From positions 19,840 to 83,839 of the forward strand of contig JAOZIB010000002.1 in NCBI GenBank assembly GCA_026014565.1: a stretch of 64,000 bases of DNA, read 5' to 3'. Positions within the stretch are counted from its first letter, which is position 1, and every line of letters begins with the position of its first letter. Below are positions 8,225 to 16,590 of the stretch, one piece after another. Origin of the DNA: Candidatus Bathyarchaeum sp. (GTDB lineage: Archaea > Thermoproteota > Bathyarchaeia > Bathyarchaeales > Bathyarchaeaceae). Made by a program: the position numbers and the translations under genes. The notes beneath the pieces were generated by a model. It was not told the DNA's origin. It searched no databases and was given only the letters and a program-made list of their open reading frames with translations.

Positions 8225-11200
8225 TTATTTTTTGCGTCGTTTATACATGAAAAATGCAACAGCAACAACTATCAATAAAGCAATTACAAAATACAATAGA
8301 GTGTTTACAACATGCAATGATGAAACAGTTTTTGTAGCTTGCTCAAAATCGGCAAATTGGGCTTCAACATTAAAGCTTTGAAGGGGACTCCAATTACTCA
8401 ATTTACAGCCATAAACTCCGCGCTCAAGCTCATCACAGATGATTCCTTCAACTGAAACCACAGCATCAGTAACAGGACTTTGATCAAAGCCATAACCAAC
8501 ATGAACTTTAACACTGGTTTCTCCTAAGGCGTTAGTTTCCAGTTCAGTTTTAGTTATCTGTATTTGGTCCCAAACTATACTTGTGTCCATATTCTGAGTT
8601 TGAATCAAAGAAATCCCAAATTGTTCATCAACAAAGGAAGTAACGTTATACAGCACAGAACCAACTGTGTCCGAAGTTACGTTCATTTCCCACCGTGAGT
8701 TCTGGCTGGACCAAACCATCGGGTCGTCATTAACAAAAATTGTTCCTGTTGTATCATCAAAAACTGTTGAGACATACGCATAGTCTGCGGTCAACCAGAT
8801 TGTCTGCACAGAATTAACTGGAACTGAATCGTCAAAAGCTATTGCACCAGTGATTTCTAGTTGGTCCCAGATGATTTCGGGGTCGTTAACTGCTTTTGCG
8901 TAATCTGTTGAGCCTGCGTATTCAACACCTGTGATTGTGACAGCTGTTTTTGCAACCTCATTTGATACAAAATCTAAGCTTACCCAACCAGTTTGATTTG
9001 TCACATACTTTGTTCCGTTAACAAAAACAGATGCACCAACAGCATCAGAGCCATCAATTACGTGAGAAACATGAAAGCTTACAGTTTGAAGACTGTTAAC
9101 GTCTGCATGGTTGTCGCTTACTACGGCTTGGTCGATTACTATTGGCTTAAAACCAAAAACAAGTTCAACGGTGTGGGAACTGAAAACAAAATTGGTGGAC
9201 CAGATACCTGTTTTCTGGTCATAATTCCATGCTGAAGTTTGTTTGCCATCAACTTTTAGAAAATACGGCGTTTCCTGTCCAGTTTGCACTTGTATGGTGC
9301 CTTGTTGTCCAGAAGTTCCCTTTGCATATACGGTCAGAGTTTCTAAGGCGCAGTTCCATGAAACGTTATTTAATGAAGCAGTTGCGGCAACAACAGAAAC
9401 ATCAGTTGAATTTTCCCAACCAACAACAAAGTTTGAGTCAGATTTGACAAGCAAATCATTGGTTTGTTTAGAGTAATCCTGAGTAAGATTGAAGGGGGCA
9501 CCAAGGACGTATTGGGGTTGTTTATAGTCTGAACAATAAATTCGGGTGAGGTTTTCTGTTTCATCTAAGGCGATTAATTCAACGGTTAATTTTTGGTTAA
9601 CAAAACTTGGTGCATCATCCAAAATTGCATCTGATTTTAGAACTTTAGGGAACCCTTCATCTTCGATTAAAAGGAAAAGTTTGGATTGATTTTGTTCCAA
9701 GGTAACCTCAAGGTAAGCATCCAAGTCGCTACAAATTCCGTATACTTGGCTGTCGCGGTACTCAAAAACTATGTAATCAGTATCAGGCTGTAGGTCTGCT
9801 TCCCAGGGCTTAATGGCATAAGTGAAAGTTTGCGTGGCTGTGGAGTTATCATGCTGCAGATAAACGGTTTTGTTTGCTTGTCCTTGGCTTAACCAATATT
9901 CTGTTTCTGGAAACGGTGCCTCGGTCATGGGACGGGCATAATACGAGCAAAGGTTGTGAACAAAATCAGTTAAAGCAGCAGTTAAAGCATTATTTGGTAA
10001 CGACTTTGTGTTGCGAGTGTTAACAAGATAAGTGTAACCTTTGCCGAGTTTGTTTTCGATGATAAAAGCGTTATTTTCTCCTTCAACTTCGTTAACACAT
10101 GCAATTACTCGCGTGTTTTCACTGTCAGATAACAAGTATTTGTATTTCAAAAACCATGTTTCATCATTACTGTAATCATATGTTGTTCCACTCCACGGAT
10201 ACCAAAAAGTATCTTCAGTAAAGGTAACAGAGTTCAACCAAACATCAGCACTGATATCATATCCGCTGTAGTCTGGAGGTTGCACTTTAACCCCAAACAA
10301 TGACGAATAATCCTCAGTCCATGCATACGGCTCACTAAGGTCGTCCTCAGTTTCGTTACCATGAATAAAAGACATAGTAGACAAGAAAACGCCCCCATCC
10401 TGAACATAATCTTCAAGGTTTGATACAATTGCTTGACTGAGTTGGCTCCAACCTAACCCGATAATCAAATCATACTGTTCTAGAACAGAAGGTGGAGAAT
10501 AAATTGAAATGACATCAACCATTCCAAAAGGCAAACCAGTAAATTCTTTACCAGTTAAAGCTGCCCCAATCTGCCAATTGTCTCCAATTCCAGGAAAGAA
10601 TAAATTCAAAAGCTCATAATCGCAGTCCCCTTGCACACCATCTTGGTTCCATAAGCCCCAGTCTTTGCCTCTGCCGCCCCAGCCACTCTGTCCAAGCATA
10701 ACAGCAATAGAGGACTCATACTCCGGTTGTGTATAATCTAACTCGTTTTGGTTTTTCAAAAAAGTGTAGAAACGCTGAAGGGTTCTGCCATATTCGGTAA
10801 GTTTTCCATTTTCATCCAAAATGATGAATTTCTCAGGCCAATCACGGTCAAGAGTTCCAAAAAAGTTGCCTTGTTCAAAAAAGAAGTACTTTGCGCCATA
10901 AAACCAGCCTTCATAAAGGGCTCGCTCTACATCGTTGCCTGTAAAACCTCCTGGAGGTAATATCCATTCGCGCCAAGTATCTACCCATAGGCCCCAAGCG
11001 GGAATGTCGTAACTGTTTTTCATTCCTCGAGTTAAACCAATCATTAACTCGGTATTTGGTGCATTGAAAACCTTGGTAATTAAAACATCACAACTAGAAA
11101 TGTTTGCAGAAGCATAACTCACAACATTTTCTTGCAAAAACACTTGAGCTCCAACTTCTTTGAATTCTTCCAATTGCATCGATGAGGATATGTTTTCAAT

Positions 11201-11692
11201 TATGGCTTGTTCTGCTTCAAGGCGACTGTCGATTGTTCCTGTTGAATTATCCAGCCAAAGTTGCATGTCAGTTTGTTTTCCGGAAACTTCCTGAACAAGG
11301 ATTCCCAAAAGGTGAGGATACTTAGTTTGCCATGAAGAAAATTGTTCAGGACTAATTCGAACTTCATGGTCTGAAAAATTGTAGGTTTCAAAGATTGTGT
11401 AAAGCCCCAAGCTGTCTGCTTCGCTTATTGCTTCTTCGATTAAGTTTAGGTCCCATGCTTGGTCCATGGGATGCAAAATAACCATGTTGCCTAATTGTAG
11501 TTCGTCTATTTTGTGTATGCTATTCAAGATTACTTGTTGCTCGCTTTCGAGAATTAAAATCCCCATAAAATATTCGGGATATCTTTCAGAGATTGTTTGT
11601 TGAGCTGAAACATTAGAAGGAAACATTGTAAAAACAAGTAAAACACAAACAAAACTAGCAAACAAGAAGTTGAATTTGTTGTGTTCACTCAT
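8225..11692 (-). CDS. Large secreted surface protein with glycosidase-like N-terminal region and C-terminal membrane anchor
   Basis: A 1155-residue protein. Residues 1-31 are a signal peptide ending near VSAQQ. Residues 40-330 read like a TIM-barrel glycoside-hydrolase fold, with strands such as GLYTIFETYNF and an aromatic-rich GLWVDTWREW. Residues about 330-640 resemble the Rossmann-like trimerisation domain of GH42-type beta-galactosidases (YDLIIGLGWSQLS, LEDYVQDGGVFLS). Beta-sandwich repeats follow, and the end is a membrane helix followed by KRRKK. A catalytic pair cannot be assigned with confidence, so it may be a non-enzymatic relative. It precedes the EamA and GT2 genes on the same strand, suggesting a role in surface glycans or as their acceptor. 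Confidence 0.75.
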   Translation of the reverse strand: MSEHNKFNFLFASFVCVLLVFTMFPSNVSAQQTISERYPEYFMGILILESEQQVILNSIHKIDELQLGNMVILHPMDQAWDLNLIEEAISEADSLGLYTIFETYNFSDHEVRISPEQFSSWQTKYPHLLGILVQEVSGKQTDMQLWLDNSTGTIDSRLEAEQAIIENISSSMQLEEFKEVGAQVFLQENVVSYASANISSCDVLITKVFNAPNTELMIGLTRGMKNSYDIPAWGLWVDTWREWILPPGGFTGNDVERALYEGWFYGAKYFFFEQGNFFGTLDRDWPEKFIILDENGKLTEYGRTLQRFYTFLKNQNELDYTQPEYESSIAVMLGQSGWGGRGKDWGLWNQDGVQGDCDYELLNLFFPGIGDNWQIGAALTGKEFTGLPFGMVDVISIYSPPSVLEQYDLIIGLGWSQLSQAIVSNLEDYVQDGGVFLSTMSFIHGNETEDDLSEPYAWTEDYSSLFGVKVQPPDYSGYDISADVWLNSVTFTEDTFWYPWSGTTYDYSNDETWFLKYKYLLSDSENTRVIACVNEVEGENNAFIIENKLGKGYTYLVNTRNTKSLPNNALTAALTDFVHNLCSYYARPMTEAPFPETEYWLSQGQANKTVYLQHDNSTATQTFTYAIKPWEADLQPDTDYIVFEYRDSQVYGICSDLDAYLEVTLEQNQSKLFLLIEDEGFPKVLKSDAILDDAPSFVNQKLTVELIALDETENLTRIYCSDYKQPQYVLGAPFNLTQDYSKQTNDLLVKSDSNFVVGWENSTDVSVVAATASLNNVSWNCALETLTVYAKGTSGQQGTIQVQTGQETPYFLKVDGKQTSAWNYDQKTGIWSTNFVFSSHTVELVFGFKPIVIDQAVVSDNHADVNSLQTVSFHVSHVIDGSDAVGASVFVNGTKYVTNQTGWVSLDFVSNEVAKTAVTITGVEYAGSTDYAKAVNDPEIIWDQLEITGAIAFDDSVPVNSVQTIWLTADYAYVSTVFDDTTGTIFVNDDPMVWSSQNSRWEMNVTSDTVGSVLYNVTSFVDEQFGISLIQTQNMDTSIVWDQIQITKTELETNALGETSVKVHVGYGFDQSPVTDAVVSVEGIICDELERGVYGCKLSNWSPLQSFNVEAQFADFEQATKTVSSLHVVNTLLYFVIALLIVVAVAFFMYKRRKK

Positions 11693-11873
11693 TTTGTTAG
11701 CCTACTAAGAATTTTTGGTATATTCTTGCCTGGTTTGCATAAATGCTTTTTCCACATTCACCCAGAAGGGATGTAAATAAACAAGGGATGAATGTAATAA
11801 AAAAATAATCCGCAGTACCAAATCAATTTGGGTTCATGATTCGGTACAAACAAATAAATTCAAAAAAAGAGGT

Positions 11874-12542
11874 TTAACGAAGATTTGCTTCGTTAGGATA
11901 ACCATAGCTTTCCCAAAAACCCAAATAGTCTTCGTCATTAGACAACTCTATTTGGGTTATCCATTTTATCCATTTATATCCAAGTTTGCTTTCTGCCACT
12001 AACTGGAAAGGGTAACCCCGCTCAGCCGGAAGAGTTACGTTATTCATTTTATAGGCAATCATTATGTCATTTTCAAGTATGTAATCCAAAGGCAACGCCG
12101 TAGAATACCCATCGTAAGCATAAAATATCACAGTGTTAGCTGAAGAATCAACTTGGGCATTTTCAAACAAGTCAGCAAGCTGAATTCCGTCCCAAAGTAT
12201 TGTTACTTTCCAGCCTTCTACACAATACAAAGTTACAACCTTCTTGTGCGTAGAAAAACCATTGACAACCTCGTCATAGGTGTAATTTTTTGGATTATCA
12301 ACTAAACCAGTAAGGGCTAAACGGTAAGTTTGGTTATCCACATACTGGGGACCATCAATAGAATTTTCACGAAAAGCACTGATAGATGAAAGGTCTTGGC
12401 CTTCGTATTCACGAACTTCGACATAATCAACATTATCGGGTTCAGATGGATTAAAAACCACCCAAGCCATTATTCCGACAACCACAATTGAAACTATCAA
12501 AAGCATAGCAACATAAACTGCAACATTTTTTTTATCAGCCAA
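11874..12542 (-). CDS. Membrane-anchored molybdopterin-binding oxidoreductase (sulfite oxidase/YedY fold)
   Basis: About 222 residues: an N-terminal membrane anchor (NVAVYVAMLLIVSIVVVGIM) and an exported oxidoreductase molybdopterin-binding domain. The molybdenum-ligand cysteine lies in TLYCVEGW, and RGYPFQLVAESKLGYKWIKW is the conserved C-terminal cofactor region. I place the start at a TTG at 12542, preceded by AGAGGATC. The longer frame to 12662 would begin upstream of a TATA box at 12577-12584 and overlap the divergent gene. Relatives carry out reductions of sulfoxides and similar substrates outside the cytoplasm. The substrate is unknown. The divergent 57-residue membrane protein may be a partner. 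Confidence 0.8.
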   Translation of the reverse strand: MADKKNVAVYVAMLLIVSIVVVGIMAWVVFNPSEPDNVDYVEVREYEGQDLSSISAFRENSIDGPQYVDNQTYRLALTGLVDNPKNYTYDEVVNGFSTHKKVVTLYCVEGWKVTILWDGIQLADLFENAQVDSSANTVIFYAYDGYSTALPLDYILENDIMIAYKMNNVTLPAERGYPFQLVAESKLGYKWIKWITQIELSNDEDYLGFWESYGYPNEANLR

Positions 12543-12576
12543 AACAGATCCTCTATAAATATGACGTATGTCATAG

Positions 12577-12584
12577 CTTAAATA
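12577..12584 (-). promoter_or_regulatory. TATA box of the molybdopterin oxidoreductase gene
   Basis: TATTTAAG on the minus strand lies 35-42 bases before the TTG start at 12542, leaving a short leader that contains the Shine-Dalgarno-like AGAGGATC. Its position argues against the longer upstream start. Read on the other strand it may also serve the divergent small membrane gene. Confidence 0.4.
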
Positions 12585-12661
12585 CCTTTCAGAATCAAAA
12601 ATCGAGAGGAACAGTAAAATAGCCAAAACACCAAAGCCGTCTAACAAAGAGGAAAACATCA

Positions 12662-12835
12662 ATGGACAGCGACCAACTCCAAGGATTCATCAAAAAATAC
12701 TCCCCCCTACTAATCTGCCTATTAGGCATGGCATACTTAGTAGCCAGAGGACAACACGGAACAGCATCCTTACTTTTAGCAGTAGGCCTAGCAATGCAAT
12801 ACTTCTGGATGAGAAGTAAATACCCCAGATACTAA
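12662..12835 (+). CDS. Small two-helix membrane protein
   Basis: A 57-residue protein from an ATG with GAGG eight bases upstream. Two hydrophobic segments (about 14-28 and 34-50) are separated by ARGQHGTA, and the C-terminus is basic and aromatic (MRSKYPRY). It is transcribed divergently from the molybdopterin oxidoreductase gene. YedY enzymes in bacteria work with a membrane haem protein, but this protein is too short and lacks a clear haem-ligand histidine pair, so partnership is only a guess. No family is recognised. Confidence 0.5.
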   Translation: MDSDQLQGFIKKYSPLLICLLGMAYLVARGQHGTASLLLAVGLAMQYFWMRSKYPRY

Positions 12836-12888
12836 AAAATTAGAAAACTCTGCCGTCGATTTAAACAACAAAACTAACTGCTTTGGCA

Positions 12889-13052
12889 TATTAGTATCCT
12901 GATACTATTTCTATTATGTTGAAAAACACACTATTTTCTGAATTTTTCAGCACCATACACATCTGCCTCCAAAGGTTCACACTTACCTTGGAGCATCACT
13001 TCTTTTTGATATGCACGAGCGCTCCACTTGCTTGGATGATATTTTGTTGTCG
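12889..13052 (-). pseudogene. 3'-terminal relic of a second aconitase-family gene
   Basis: The segment aligns base for base with the end and 3' flank of the intact aconitase gene (20391-20551). Shared runs include ATGTTGAAAAACA, ACTATTTTCTGAATTTTTC, AAAGGTTCACAC and CATCACTT. In the aconitase frame, codons from 13052 to the TGA at 12996 read RQQNIIQASGALVHIKKK. The intact gene reads RQQDIILAGGMLAYIKNK. The stop position is conserved and many changes are synonymous or conservative, so this was probably the end of a diverged functional paralogue rather than a recent copy. Everything upstream of these codons is gone, replaced by a tRNA fragment. Confidence 0.65.
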
Positions 13053-13055
13053 ATG

Positions 13056-13124
13056 GCTCCAGCTTGGTTGAGCGGCAACCTTGTAAGCTGTTGGTCACGG
13101 GATCAAATCCCGCCCGAGGCTCCA
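13056..13124 (+). pseudogene. tRNA-Thr(TGT) fragment lacking a pairing 5' acceptor strand
   Basis: The D arm (GCTC/GAGC), an anticodon loop CTTGTAA with anticodon TGT, the T arm (CGGGATCAAATCCCG) and the 3' acceptor strand CCGAGGC with encoded TCCA are present in order. The bases where the 5' acceptor strand should lie (about 13047-13053) belong to the aconitase relic and do not pair with CCGAGGC. The anticodon stem also contains an A-C mismatch and T54 is replaced by A. This looks like a tRNA 3' remnant left at an attachment site rather than a working tRNA, although an unusual upstream intron cannot be fully excluded. Confidence 0.6.
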
Positions 13125-13222
13125 TTAAAACAATGTTAAGAAGTGCTCATATGTGAAAGCATGGCTCAATTTTGTTCACAACAGTTTTTGAGTCATTACA
13201 TTTTTTTGGTTGTAAACAGTTT

Positions 13223-13734
13223 TCATTTGGTAAAAAAACGCCCGATTACAATGTTTAGATTGTTATCATAATTTTCGCGATTACCAACGTATTCTGTTAA
13301 CTTTCCTCGCGTAATAATTTCCTCTTTTGATAAGTTTGTCTTTGTGATGCACATTTGAATGTCTTGAAGGTCTCTGTCATTTGATCGACCTATCTTTGTG
13401 ACTATGATGTCAACAGGGTTTAATGCTAATAATTCGATGTTTTCATATTCCTTGATCTTTACGCTTTTTTGCAAATAATCTGAATGAAGAATTTGAGAAA
13501 TATCATTCCATCATCCCAAATGTCAATTTTTAGACCATGCGGTATGTTTGATATTGTTTTTTCATATTCATCTCTGTTTTCCGATGGAATTGTAAAATCA
13601 AGGTCTATTGTTGAGGATTTTAGATCTAAAAGAGTCATAGCTGTACCTCCAACTGCTACCAAAGTAATTTTTTTCTCTAATTCTTTATCAAGTATCTCCA
13701 GGAAATCAAATAAACCTGTTTTATCAAGTGGCAT
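13223..13734 (-). pseudogene. DUF6036-like nucleotidyltransferase, interrupted by a -1 frameshift
   Basis: Two abutting frames together make one protein of about 170 residues. The first (13734-13459) has the nucleotidyltransferase fold signature VAVGGTAMTLLDLKSSTIDLDF, with GG and a DxD-type pair. The second (about 13490-13223) continues with DYLQKS, LNPVDIIVTKIGRSNDRDLQDI, the usual conserved end. Adding one T to the TTT run near 13486 (minus-strand ATATTTCTC) would restore DGMIFSQILHSDYLQK. Whether this is decay or a sequencing error cannot be decided from the sequence. The gene overlaps the end of the winged-helix gene upstream by 11 bases, so the two are an operon. Relatives occur in toxin-antitoxin-like and defence modules. 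Confidence 0.7.
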
Positions 13735-14776
13735 TATAAAGCCTCATTTTTTCTATTATTTCCTGTTTGTTTGTTGGGATCTCTTCGATTTGTAAACTAT
13801 CAAGTATTTCGATAGTTTTTATGATTTCATTTTCTGGTTTTATTTCTCTAATTGCTTTAAGTAAACCTAGTAATTTATCGGATGTCTGAAATTTCTGACA
13901 AAGAAATATCAAAAGATTTGGATCAAAGTTGTTTTTAGAAATAATTATGGGTATTGCTTCAAAAAGTCTAGAATTGTTTTGGAGTAACATTGCATTTATA
14001 ATGTATTCAATGCAAATTTTTTTACCGGTTTCAATTTTCCATCCGAATTCTTTATAACCAAATCGATTGAGGTTGTAGAATAAATCAGTGTCAGAAATTT
14101 TGGTAGGTTTTAGTTCGTCCAAAAAAGTTCTAATTTTAGATTTATCTTTAATTGATTTTATTTCTCCCCAGAATGATTGAGGACAAAAAAGATTCAGAAT
14201 GTGTGGTAGAAATTCTCTAATGGGATTTATTTCATCTGATCCTATTAGTTCAGAAAATTTATTTTGAGTAGTAATTAGCCCTGTGATTTGAATGTTATAT
14301 TTTTTTTGTGTGTCTAACATTCTTTTGTGAATCCAGATTGTTTGATTATAGTAATTTGATGATTTCTTTAGAAGAAATAGCAATTCTATTCTGTTGAGTT
14401 TAATGTTTCTCTCAATTTTTATTGAACCAATGGTTCTTATGGAACAAATATTGTTCATGGCTTGTTCAATTTCAATAAGAATCGGTAATAGTTCAGGTTT
14501 ATTTTTGAAAAATTTTCTTTTTTTCTCAATGTCCATTTCAGTCAAAAAATCTAGCAACAAATAGTTTTGAAAGTTCAACTCAATTAATGACGTTCTTCCC
14601 ATTTGATTTAAATTGATTAAGTTTTGTTTCTTGAGTTTTTGTATTTTTTGGTAAATATTCGCATAATATGCATTACCATATTTTTTCTTAATTTTCTTTG
14701 TTAATGTGCTAATGGACAAAGAATCATCCAAGTTAGATGATAAAATATCGAAGATTTGCAATGTAGATTTGTCCAT
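13724..14776 (-). CDS. Winged-helix protein of a nucleotidyltransferase gene pair
   Basis: About 350 residues. The first 60 form a winged helix (QIFDILSSNLDDSLSISTLTKKI, then NIYQKIQKLKKQNLINL). The middle (about 120-160) has TIGSIKIERNIKLNRIELLFLLKK, which might be a divergent nucleotidyltransferase-like strand-helix unit. The C-terminal half is helical with no recognised motif. I chose the ATG at 14776 because GGAG precedes it. Composition is strongly AT-rich and lysine/isoleucine-rich compared with neighbours, which suggests transfer. The gene ends inside the start of the nucleotidyltransferase gene. An operator made of three identical half-sites lies just upstream, so autoregulation is likely. 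Confidence 0.65.
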   Translation of the reverse strand: MDKSTLQIFDILSSNLDDSLSISTLTKKIKKKYGNAYYANIYQKIQKLKKQNLINLNQMGRTSLIELNFQNYLLLDFLTEMDIEKKRKFFKNKPELLPILIEIEQAMNNICSIRTIGSIKIERNIKLNRIELLFLLKKSSNYYNQTIWIHKRMLDTQKKYNIQITGLITTQNKFSELIGSDEINPIREFLPHILNLFCPQSFWGEIKSIKDKSKIRTFLDELKPTKISDTDLFYNLNRFGYKEFGWKIETGKKICIEYIINAMLLQNNSRLFEAIPIIISKNNFDPNLLIFLCQKFQTSDKLLGLLKAIREIKPENEIIKTIEILDSLQIEEIPTNKQEIIEKMRLYNAT

Positions 14777-14826
14777 TGTGTTTTTCTCCGGTCCATCTGG
14801 AATAAAGCAAATCAATCATATAAAAA

Positions 14827-14857
14827 TTACTATAACATTATAGTAAAATTACTATAA
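14827..14857 (-). promoter_or_regulatory. Three-half-site operator upstream of the winged-helix/nucleotidyltransferase pair
   Basis: TTACTATAA at 14827-14835, its inverse TTATAGTAA at 14838-14846, and TTACTATAA again at 14849-14857 are exact 9-base matches. The first two form a palindrome with a 2-base spacer. A TATA-like TTTTTATA follows on the minus strand at about 14818-14825. The site thus sits directly upstream of the TATA box of the operon, where a winged-helix repressor or activator would act. Confidence 0.6.
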
Positions 14858-15028
14858 GAGAAAGGTTTATACCCGACAAACAAATCACGGAAAATCGTTA
14901 TCCCACACCCAAAAATTTCCATATAGCCTTCAAAAAGCAAGGGCATTCAAAAAATTGCACTATGCTACAGTGGAGTTGGTTTTATTTTTTTGGTTAAACT
15001 TTAACCTATTTTTCCTAATGGGAAGGAT

Positions 15029-15047
15029 AATTAGCCTGATGCTAATT
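15029..15047. repeat. Hairpin repeat, copy 1
   Basis: AATTAGC-CTGAT-GCTAATT is a 7-bp stem with a 5-base loop. The identical 19 bases recur at 18614-18632. On the plus strand a run of seven T follows. Both copies lie in the 3' flank of a minus-strand gene. The rest of 14881-15117 shows no gene. Confidence 0.5.
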
Positions 15048-15117
15048 GTTTTTTTGGGATTAAAATTATTACTCCCAAATTGTAAACCCACGCGTTTTAA
15101 TTAGCATTTGATTTGTG

Positions 15118-15543
15118 CTATCTAATTATTAGGATTGGGATTGGGGCATGTAATGTTACTCCGTGGCTTACGCTTCCGAGAAGGATTTCTTTAATTTTGC
15201 TTATTCCTCTAGCGCCCATAACAATTAAATCAAAATTATTTTCTTTGGCCATTTTGATTATTTCTTCAACAATGTGTCCCTCTTTTTGTACTGTTTCAAC
15301 CTGAAGTCCTTCAGCAATTGCTCTCTTTTTGCCTTGTGCTAAAATCACTTCGCTTATTTTCCGAATTTCATTAACATAATCAAAAACCTGCGACGGCGTT
15401 ACTTTAAATGAACTAGCTGAATACACGTTAATCAACGTGATTTTTCCATCAAACTTTTTTGCTATTTGAATCGCCTTTTCTAAAGCGCGTAATGAATGTT
15501 CAGATCCATCTACTGGAACTAAAATTTTATCAAAACCGGACAT
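15118..15543 (-). CDS. Universal stress protein (UspA family)
   Basis: A single-domain Usp of 141 residues. It begins FDKILVPVDGSEHS, and the C-terminal ATP-binding signature is GARGISKIKEILLGSVSHGV (G-x2-G-x9-G-S pattern), so it is probably of the nucleotide-binding type. Such proteins are cytoplasmic and help cells through stress; the exact target is rarely known. It is 69 bases upstream of the stop of the cation antiporter gene on the same strand, and a hairpin repeat lies after its stop codon. Confidence 0.92.
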   Translation of the reverse strand: MSGFDKILVPVDGSEHSLRALEKAIQIAKKFDGKITLINVYSASSFKVTPSQVFDYVNEIRKISEVILAQGKKRAIAEGLQVETVQKEGHIVEEIIKMAKENNFDLIVMGARGISKIKEILLGSVSHGVTLHAPIPILIIR

Positions 15544-15612
15544 AAACTCCCCAACGGTAATGTTTTACGCCGACTAGATATACCTTTCCTAACTTTTTAC
15601 TGTTAGTTTACT

Positions 15613-16590
15613 TTATGATGCGTTAATGCTCGTGAGCAAAAACATGGAGTATATAAAGAGCAAAACTGCGCCTTCTTTCCAACCTATTTTTTCGTTTGAT
15701 AAGAAATACGATAAGAAAACATTAGCAACTAATGAGAATATGATTAAATTTGTAAAAATGGCTATTTCAACGCTGAAAGGTGCGGCTACCAAGGTTACAC
15801 CTAAAATTAGAGTGATGTTCATGAAACAACTCCCAACGATGTTGCCTAGTGCAAGGTCTGCGTGACCTTTTTTGATGGCGTCTATGCTGGTGACTAATTC
15901 GGGTAGGCTTGTTCCAATGGCAACTATGGTTGCACCAATAATGACTTTGGGGACTCCTATGCTTGTGGCTAGATATGAACCGGTCTCAACAATAAAATAA
16001 GAGCTTGCAACAACCCCTGCTGAACCTAAAACTGCCATTAATATGTATTTTTTTATTTTATTCTTTTCACCTTCAAGGGGTGGCCCAGGGATGGTGGTTC
16101 TTGTTTTGGATATCCGATAAATGTTGTAGCTGAAAATTAATAATAGGCTAATGCCAATAAGTTGGCTTGCAGACCCTATATACAGTAACGCCAAGGGAAT
16201 AACTGAAGCAACCAATAATGCAAAATGTAGCTCTCGTGTTTCCTCTTTGACCATTGCTGGGAGAAACTTGGCGTTGTCTGAATATTTTACGGCAATAAGT
16301 ACAAAGATTGTTCCAAGCACTAGACCTATGTTTGCTATGTTTGAACCTAGAACATTTCCGATGGATATGCCTACATTTTCTGGTTCCATTATTGCGAATA
16401 TGGCGACAAACAGTTCAGGTAATGATGTGGAAAAAGCAACAAGAACAAAACCTACAGTTGCTTTTCCTAAACCTGTAGCTCCAGCAATTTTTACGGAGTG
16501 CTTAATCGTCAAGTTGCTAGTTTGGTTTAGGGCAAACAAGGCAACAATAAGAATTAACAAATTGCCGAGTAATCCTAACTCTTCAAAAAT
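15613..16590 (-). CDS. Ca2+/cation antiporter (CaCA family, YrbG-like)
   Basis: About 325 residues with ten hydrophobic helices arranged as two related halves. The alpha-repeat signatures are FSTSLPELFVAIFAI with GSNIANIGLVLG in the first half, and IGTSLPELVTSIDAI with GSCFMNITLILG in the second. These carry the acidic residues that bind the exported cation. The start is unusual. The only canonical in-frame start is a TTG at 16560, which falls at the first helix. An ATT at 16590 lies nine bases after GGGG and adds FEELGLLGN, giving a normal N-terminus. A third reading, ATG at 16597, needs one T fewer in a T5 run. I give the AUU reading tentatively. Confidence 0.88.
   Translation of the reverse strand: MFEELGLLGNLLILIVALFALNQTSNLTIKHSVKIAGATGLGKATVGFVLVAFSTSLPELFVAIFAIMEPENVGISIGNVLGSNIANIGLVLGTIFVLIAVKYSDNAKFLPAMVKEETRELHFALLVASVIPLALLYIGSASQLIGISLLLIFSYNIYRISKTRTTIPGPPLEGEKNKIKKYILMAVLGSAGVVASSYFIVETGSYLATSIGVPKVIIGATIVAIGTSLPELVTSIDAIKKGHADLALGNIVGSCFMNITLILGVTLVAAPFSVEIAIFTNLIIFSLVANVFLSYFLSNEKIGWKEGAVLLFIYSMFLLTSINAS

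Noticed and set aside
13000-13124. Functional tRNA-Thr with a long intron in the acceptor region
   Set aside because: GCCTCC at 12965 could pair partly with the 3' acceptor strand, but that would need a 90-base intron through the aconitase relic and still leaves mismatches in the anticodon stem.
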